Below are positions 59,615-64,000 of a stretch of 64,000 nucleotides of DNA, piece by piece. A program made the translations under genes and the position numbers. Position 1 is the stretch's first letter, and every line of letters starts with the position of its first letter. Below the pieces are notes generated by a model. The model was not told where the DNA came from. It saw only the letters and a list, made by a program, of their open reading frames with translations, and ran no database searches. Origin of the DNA: an uncultured Psychroserpens sp. (GTDB lineage: Bacteria; Bacteroidota; Bacteroidia; Flavobacteriales; Flavobacteriaceae); the NCBI RefSeq assembly GCF_947500255.1, contig NZ_CANMRL010000007.1:62001-126000 (forward strand). Reading direction: 5' to 3'.

Positions 59615-60076
59615 ATGATACAATTGGATGCTATTGATAAAAAATTATTGCATTTTCTTCAAGAGGATAGCAAACAAACAAATAAGGAATTATCTAATAA
59701 ATTAAACCTTTCTGTAACAGCGGTCTATGAGCGAATTAAAAAATTAGAGCGAGAGGGTGTTATTTCCAAATATGTTACACTTATCGATAAAAAAATTGTA
59801 GATAAAGGGTTTGTGACCTTTTGTAGTATAAAGTTGCTCCAACATACTAAGAACTATGTCGTTGATTTTGAAAAGGAAGTAACTAAATTAGATGAAGTAT
59901 TAGAGTGTTATCATATTAGTGGTGATTATGATTATTTATTAAAAGTTTTAGTAGCAGACATGGACGAATTTAGAGAGTTTATGGTGAAAAAGCTTACCAG
60001 TATTAGCCATATTGGAAGTACACATAGCGCTTTCATGATCAATGAAGTAAAACATACAACAGCTATTAGTATCTAA
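59615..60076 (+). CDS. Lrp/AsnC-family transcriptional regulator
   Basis: This 153-residue protein has an N-terminal helix-turn-helix (about 4-52, NKELSNKLNLSVTAVYERIKKLEREGVI) and a C-terminal RAM ligand-binding domain (about 65-145, CYHISGDYDYLLKVLVADMDEF). The pattern is typical of amino-acid-sensing regulators. It is divergent from the PLP enzyme gene and probably controls it, comparable to MdeR. A CPBP-type gene follows 26 bases later in the same direction. Confidence 0.95.
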   Translation: MIQLDAIDKKLLHFLQEDSKQTNKELSNKLNLSVTAVYERIKKLEREGVISKYVTLIDKKIVDKGFVTFCSIKLLQHTKNYVVDFEKEVTKLDEVLECYHISGDYDYLLKVLVADMDEFREFMVKKLTSISHIGSTHSAFMINEVKHTTAISI

Positions 60077-60102
60077 CACTAATAATTGCCTATATTTAGA
60101 TC

Positions 60103-60729
60103 ATGCAATCAACACGTTATAAACTTTCAGAGTTTTTTATCATTTTCATTTTAGTCCCAGTAAGTTTTGCTATACATTATCCGTTATGGATAAAAATGGT
60201 CATAGGACTTTTAGGTTTTTTATATGTGATTTTTGTTTTGCTGAAAATTGAAAAATTGATGTTTAAAATGTCACCAACCTTGGATTGGAATACCTTTTTT
60301 AAGCGTACATTAATTCAATTGGTAGGTATAGCTGTTTTGACAACACTTTATATGTGGTTTGTCGATACTGAGAACCTCTTTGTGGTACTTTTAAACAAAC
60401 CACTTTTATGGTTAATGATTCTATTTGTGTACAGTTTTTTTTCGGTATATCCGCAGGAATTAATTTATAGAACCTTCTTTTTTCAGCGTTATAGAAAACT
60501 ATTTAAAAGTAATACATTGTTCATATGTATCAATGCAGCACTGTTTTCATTAGCACATATTTTTTTTAGAAACGGACTGGTTATGATATTGACTTTTATT
60601 GGAGGAATTCTTTTCGCATTAACATTTCAGAAAACAAAGTCAACACTTTTAGTTTCTATTGAGCATGCCATATATGGCTGTTGGTTATTTACAGTTGGAA
60701 TGGGAGAAATGCTTGGTTTTCCGTCTTAG
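60103..60729 (+). CDS. CPBP-family intramembrane protease-like protein
   Basis: This 208-residue protein has about 6 membrane helices and the CPBP/ABI pattern: motif 1 with PQELIYRTFFFQRY (118-130), motif 2 with FSLAHIFF (H152), and motif 3 with SIEHAIYGCW (H188). In motif 1 the first glutamate of EExxxR is replaced by Q118, so proteolytic activity is doubtful; E119 and R123 remain. It overlaps the convergent LytR-type gene by 4 bases. Confidence 0.88.
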   Translation: MQSTRYKLSEFFIIFILVPVSFAIHYPLWIKMVIGLLGFLYVIFVLLKIEKLMFKMSPTLDWNTFFKRTLIQLVGIAVLTTLYMWFVDTENLFVVLLNKPLLWLMILFVYSFFSVYPQELIYRTFFFQRYRKLFKSNTLFICINAALFSLAHIFFRNGLVMILTFIGGILFALTFQKTKSTLLVSIEHAIYGCWLFTVGMGEMLGFPS

Positions 60730-61412
60730 GATAGTTTTTGCTCCAGATTGGCTTTATAGCGATGACTCACAGGAATTTTAACATCGCTAATATATATATA
60801 CTTTGATTCTAGTACTTCTATATGTTGTATAGATACGATAAAAGATTTATGAGTTTGAATAAACATTTCAGGTAATCGCTCAAGAGCTGTATTTATAGTT
60901 TCTCTGGCTAAAATCTTCTTTTTGAGAGTATGATACACCATATAATTACCGTCTTTTTCTAAATACAGAATGTCATCTATAGAAATTTGATGTTTCTCGT
61001 ACCCACTTTTTACAATAATAGTGGGCTTAGTACTTTTGTTTTTAAGTTCTGTTTCTTTTTTTAAAGCTATTGATACCTTATCTACAGCTTTAAAAAACCG
61101 CTGATATGTTATGGGTTTGAGCAAATAATCCGTGGCATTTAAATTGTAGCTTTCTACAGCATACTCTGGATAAGCAGTTGTAAATATAATATGACAATTA
61201 GACGGAATTAGTTTGGCTAATTGCGTGCCAGATAAATTGGGCATATTAATATCAAGAAATATGACTTGAGGTGTTTTTTGTTCTATAAATTGTAAAGCTT
61301 CAATAGGGTTTCTAAATGATTTTATACATGAAATTGCACTGGACCTATTGCAGTAATTCTCCAATAGTTCAATGGCTTTTGGCTCATCGTCTATGATTAT
61401 GGCTTCAATCAT
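60726..61412 (-). CDS. LytTR-family response regulator
   Basis: This 228-residue protein has a receiver domain (about 1-120; phosphorylation site D54 in VIFLDINMP) and a LytTR DNA-binding domain (about 130-226, IVKSGYEKHQISIDDILYLEKDGNYMVY, QTHKSFIVSI). It overlaps the kinase gene by 8 bases and forms a LytS/LytR-type two-component pair with it. Targets are unknown. A perfect inverted repeat lies before the kinase gene and could be a control site. Confidence 0.95.
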   Translation of the reverse strand: MIEAIIIDDEPKAIELLENYCNRSSAISCIKSFRNPIEALQFIEQKTPQVIFLDINMPNLSGTQLAKLIPSNCHIIFTTAYPEYAVESYNLNATDYLLKPITYQRFFKAVDKVSIALKKETELKNKSTKPTIIVKSGYEKHQISIDDILYLEKDGNYMVYHTLKKKILARETINTALERLPEMFIQTHKSFIVSIQHIEVLESKYIYISDVKIPVSHRYKANLEQKLS

Positions 61413-62472
61413 AAGCTAATTTAAGATCAACAATATAAGTATTATCGGTTATTGAAATATTTAAATCGTGTTTATTTGGATATAAAATGTCCAATCTTCG
61501 CTTCACATTTTGTAAGCCAATTCCAGAGTTTTTAGCTAACATCGTATCTGTATTACTCGTTTCTTTTAATGAATTTCTGCATACAAAGTGTATGGTATTA
61601 TTACTCGCCGTTAAATTTATATCTATAAATGACTTGTTATAAATATCAATACCATGTTTAAAAGCATTTTCTACAAATGGAATTAATAGAGCAGGAGCAA
61701 TATGTATATTGCTTAAATCGCCTTCTTTTTTAAATGCTATTGATATTGGGTCATTAGTATCAAATCTCAGTTTGTTGAGCTGAATATAATGTTCTATAAA
61801 CTCAATCTCTTTTGATAAAAGAATGGTTTCATCTGAGGTGTCATGTAATAGAAAACGCAATAATTCTGAGAGCTGCGCTATGCCAGAAGAGACTTCAGTT
61901 TGTTTGTGTTTTTCGGCAATGGATAGTAAGTTGTTTAGCGCATTAAATAAGAAGTGCGGATTGATTTGCGATTTTAGTAATTGCAATTCGGCAGTGAGTT
62001 TATCTTCCTTTAATTTTTGCTTAAGAGCTTCTTCCTTTTGCCATCTCAGTATGATAATATGAACAAAGGAAATACCAGCAAAGAAAAGTAGAATTAATAG
62101 ACTTATGATTAGACTTTTGACCGCGAGAAATTCAGACCCAAAGAATAGAACATTTATTATTAGTTTAATTAAAAAGACAATACCAATATACAGTACTAAG
62201 AATTTGATATATTTTTTATGCTGTTGCTTGAAAAAGTATCTTGAAAGAAAATAAACATTAAAATAATAGAAAATTATGGTTATGAGGATGCTTAATATGT
62301 TTGTTATTAGAATACGATTCTCAAACTTATCGTAACCATATATATTTTTTACTATTTCTTTATCATTAACAATATCCACATCAATACTTTGAGGAACAAA
62401 TATGGTTAAGATGGCATAACCACATATTGCCCAAAAGATAATATTTAATACTATTTCTAATGTTCGTTTCAT
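61405..62472 (-). CDS. LytS-type sensor histidine kinase
   Basis: This 355-residue protein has four predicted membrane helices in the first half, a His_kinase domain with phosphorylated H173 in SQINPHFLFNALNNLL, and an HATPase_c domain (NAFKHGI, GIGLQNVKRRL). This is the YehU/LytS type without a HisKA dimer. It is co-transcribed with the LytTR regulator. No periplasmic sensor domain is seen, so it may sense a membrane state. Confidence 0.95.
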   Translation of the reverse strand: MKRTLEIVLNIIFWAICGYAILTIFVPQSIDVDIVNDKEIVKNIYGYDKFENRILITNILSILITIIFYYFNVYFLSRYFFKQQHKKYIKFLVLYIGIVFLIKLIINVLFFGSEFLAVKSLIISLLILLFFAGISFVHIIILRWQKEEALKQKLKEDKLTAELQLLKSQINPHFLFNALNNLLSIAEKHKQTEVSSGIAQLSELLRFLLHDTSDETILLSKEIEFIEHYIQLNKLRFDTNDPISIAFKKEGDLSNIHIAPALLIPFVENAFKHGIDIYNKSFIDINLTASNNTIHFVCRNSLKETSNTDTMLAKNSGIGLQNVKRRLDILYPNKHDLNISITDNTYIVDLKLAYD

Positions 62473-62482
62473 ACTACAAAGT

Positions 62483-62506
62483 TTAGTAAAAATAGGTTTT
62501 TACTAA
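62483..62506. promoter_or_regulatory. Perfect inverted repeat before the LytS-type gene
   Basis: TTAGTAAAAA, a 4-base loop TAGG and TTTTTACTAA: 10-base perfect arms, 10 bases upstream of the kinase start codon. It may be an operator or an mRNA leader hairpin. There is no T run after it on the minus strand that would make it a terminator of a preceding gene. Confidence 0.45.
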
Positions 62507-62682
62507 TAAGTTAAATGCTCTTTTATAGTCTTTGTTATGAAACTACTTTTTCATGTTATGAAATTTTGAAATCTATTATAAGACGTAGTAATTGAAAAGA
62601 AGTCACACTTTGCAAATTGTAATCCTGTTAAGAACACAATAGCTTAAAAACAATAGCTTTTGTTGTTACTTAGTGAAAAAAT

Positions 62683-62820
62683 ATGAAAACGGATAAAGTT
62701 ATTGCGCTAATATTTATGTCTTTCGCTGTGTTTTCTTGCACAAATAATCACAATAACAATTGGTACCTAAGGAATCTTTTGAAGACATTAAATAACAGTT
62801 ATATAATTCGTTTAGAGTAA
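62683..62820 (+). CDS. Tiny putative lipoprotein (45 residues)
   Basis: ATG at 62683 gives MKTDKVIALIFMSFAVFSC, a good lipoprotein signal with the lipobox FSC at C19, then NNHNNNWYLRNLL and a stop at 62818-62820. The mature peptide would be only about 26 residues. It lies 5 bases before the FG-GAP gene, as if co-transcribed. It may be a decayed lipoprotein or a genuine small protein. Confidence 0.45.
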   Translation: MKTDKVIALIFMSFAVFSCTNNHNNNWYLRNLLKTLNNSYIIRLE

Positions 62821-62825
62821 ATGTT

Positions 62826-64000
62826 ATGAAAATAAATTGTCTAAAATGCGCAATAGTATTGTATTCTTTATTAATGACGTTTAGTTGTTATGCTCAATTT
62901 GGTGCAAGAACACAATTGGATTTGGTGAACTCTTCAGTTTTGACAAACGAAATCATAAGTCATGATTTTGATAATAATGGTTTTAATGACATTGCAATTG
63001 CTAAAAATGGTAGTAATGAAGGTATATCCTTGTACATGAATCAAGGAGATAATAATTTCACAATCGTGCATTTTGATGATATTGAAATTACGAGTTTTAC
63101 TTACTTAGACGCTGGCGATCTAAATAATGATGGGTGGATTGATATTGTGGCTACAGGACCATTAATTAATGATAGCCTTGTTTATGTGTTTTACAATGAT
63201 GAAGGTGCTTTTTCATCTTATCAAATTATTAATATGACACCATTGCCATATCCTGCTGGTATAAAAATCACAGATGTAGATGACGACGGAGTGAAGGAAA
63301 TTTTGGCATTAGGTGATGTTAATTTTAGAATATACAATAATATAGGTAGTACTACTTGGGCGATTACAGAGTTACCAGTTTTAGCAGAGTATTATGGTTT
63401 TGAATTAAGCGATATTGATAATGATGGAGATGAAGATGTATTGATCGCATCATTAGAATTATTCATTTTTATGAATGTAAATGGAGCCCTAATGTATGAC
63501 GCTGCTCGAAGTGCTACTATTTTACCTGAAGACAATTTGGTTTTACTAGAGGTTCATTTAGATGATTTAGATAATGATGGAGACGAAGACTTGCTCATAA
63601 ATGGAAATTCTAATTCAGATTTTCGATGGTATGAAAACTTAGGAAACGGCTTTTTTAATAGCTTACCCAATGTTTTTGATACTAACTCAAGGTCAAAATC
63701 ATTTGCTACAGCCGACTTCGATAATGATGGAGATACAGATATTTTTACAGTGATTCCTCAATTGGCAATTGCTGTATGGTATGAAAACCTTGGAGGAGGT
63801 GATTTTGGACCTAGAACTTTAGTATTTCAAAATGACATTATCACTATTAGAACAACTAATACTAATGATTTAAATAATGACGGTTTACCCGATATCATAT
63901 GGAGTGGTTTATTGTCATTTCATCTAAATGAATCATCATTGTCTATTGATGAAGAAGAATTAGCTCTAAATACATTTACTATCTATCCCAACCCTTCAAA
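62826..64000 (+). CDS. FG-GAP repeat protein with T9SS sorting domain (3' truncated)
   Basis: The frame is open to the window end, giving at least 391 residues: a signal peptide (KCAIVLYSLLMTFSCYAQ), multiple FG-GAP/VCBS repeats with DxDxDGxxD motifs (DFDNNGFNDIAIA, DLNNDGWIDIV, DIDNDGDEDVLI, DDLDNDGDEDLLI, DFDNDGDTDIF) and the first residues of the T9SS type A domain (FTIYPNPSK). It should be a beta-propeller secreted by T9SS. It resembles the protein at 23351-24931 in design. Confidence 0.9.
   Translation, partial: MKINCLKCAIVLYSLLMTFSCYAQFGARTQLDLVNSSVLTNEIISHDFDNNGFNDIAIAKNGSNEGISLYMNQGDNNFTIVHFDDIEITSFTYLDAGDLNNDGWIDIVATGPLINDSLVYVFYNDEGAFSSYQIINMTPLPYPAGIKITDVDDDGVKEILALGDVNFRIYNNIGSTTWAITELPVLAEYYGFELSDIDNDGDEDVLIASLELFIFMNVNGALMYDAARSATILPEDNLVLLEVHLDDLDNDGDEDLLINGNSNSDFRWYENLGNGFFNSLPNVFDTNSRSKSFATADFDNDGDTDIFTVIPQLAIAVWYENLGGGDFGPRTLVFQNDIITIRTTNTNDLNNDGLPDIIWSGLLSFHLNESSLSIDEEELALNTFTIYPNPS

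Overview
This window looks like a chromosomal segment of a marine-type member of the Flavobacteriaceae (phylum Bacteroidota), near Psychroserpens, Olleya or Winogradskyella in style; the genus is a guess. The evidence is the low G+C content, the lack of Shine-Dalgarno sequences, promoters with the Bacteroidota -7 box TAnnTTTG, several secreted proteins ending in type IX secretion (T9SS) sorting domains, many small lipoproteins, CarboxypepD_reg/DUF5686 outer-membrane proteins and a bacillithiol-type YtxJ protein. I see no tRNA, rRNA, insertion sequence, prophage or CRISPR array. The one clear RNA gene is the signal recognition particle RNA near 45.2 kb. Most of the window is ordinary core genome.

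Layout. 0-1 kb: end of a sensor kinase and its OmpR-type regulator (RprXY-like). 1-10.6 kb, minus strand: miaA, a potassium channel, a DUF3857 protein, an exonuclease/GIY-YIG nuclease, yggS, a DUF1015 protein, an M23 peptidase, 3-hydroxybutyryl-CoA dehydrogenase and a Gfo/Idh/MocA oxidoreductase. 10.7-18 kb: pcm, a T9SS-domain remnant, a GNAT, a secreted X-Pro dipeptidyl-peptidase, two small exported proteins, a DUF5686 outer-membrane protein and smpB. 18-25 kb: lipoproteins, a phosphatase, deoC, a TraB protein, a TetR regulator with its thioesterase gene, and an FG-GAP T9SS protein. 25-32 kb: ompW, clpB, ytxJ, a TylF-type methyltransferase, and an SDR/AraC pair. 32-45 kb: a giant Calx-beta T9SS protein, lipoproteins, fahA, glyA, a second thioesterase and a glutaminyl cyclase. 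45-51 kb: SRP RNA, an SDR, a transaldolase-family gene, a thioredoxin-like lipoprotein and an ABC-F protein. 51-55 kb: an antioxidant group (katG, ankyrin protein, peroxiredoxin). 55-64 kb: nhaC, a YdjM-like protein, a Cys/Met-metabolism PLP enzyme with a divergent Lrp regulator, a CPBP protein, a LytS/LytR-type pair, and the start of another FG-GAP T9SS protein.

The most interesting signals are small. (1) Two copies of one palindromic operator lie in front of tetR and the thioesterase gene behind it. (2) The exonuclease gene's catalytic N-terminus can only be translated from a non-canonical start codon. (3) The ABC-F protein has one intact and one degenerate composite ATP site. (4) A strong orphan terminator with a -7 box about 80 bases upstream suggests an undescribed small RNA before katG. 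(5) A T9SS sorting-domain fragment lies in frame directly after the pcm stop codon. (6) A perfect inverted repeat sits just upstream of the LytS-type kinase. I found no large unknown multi-gene system.
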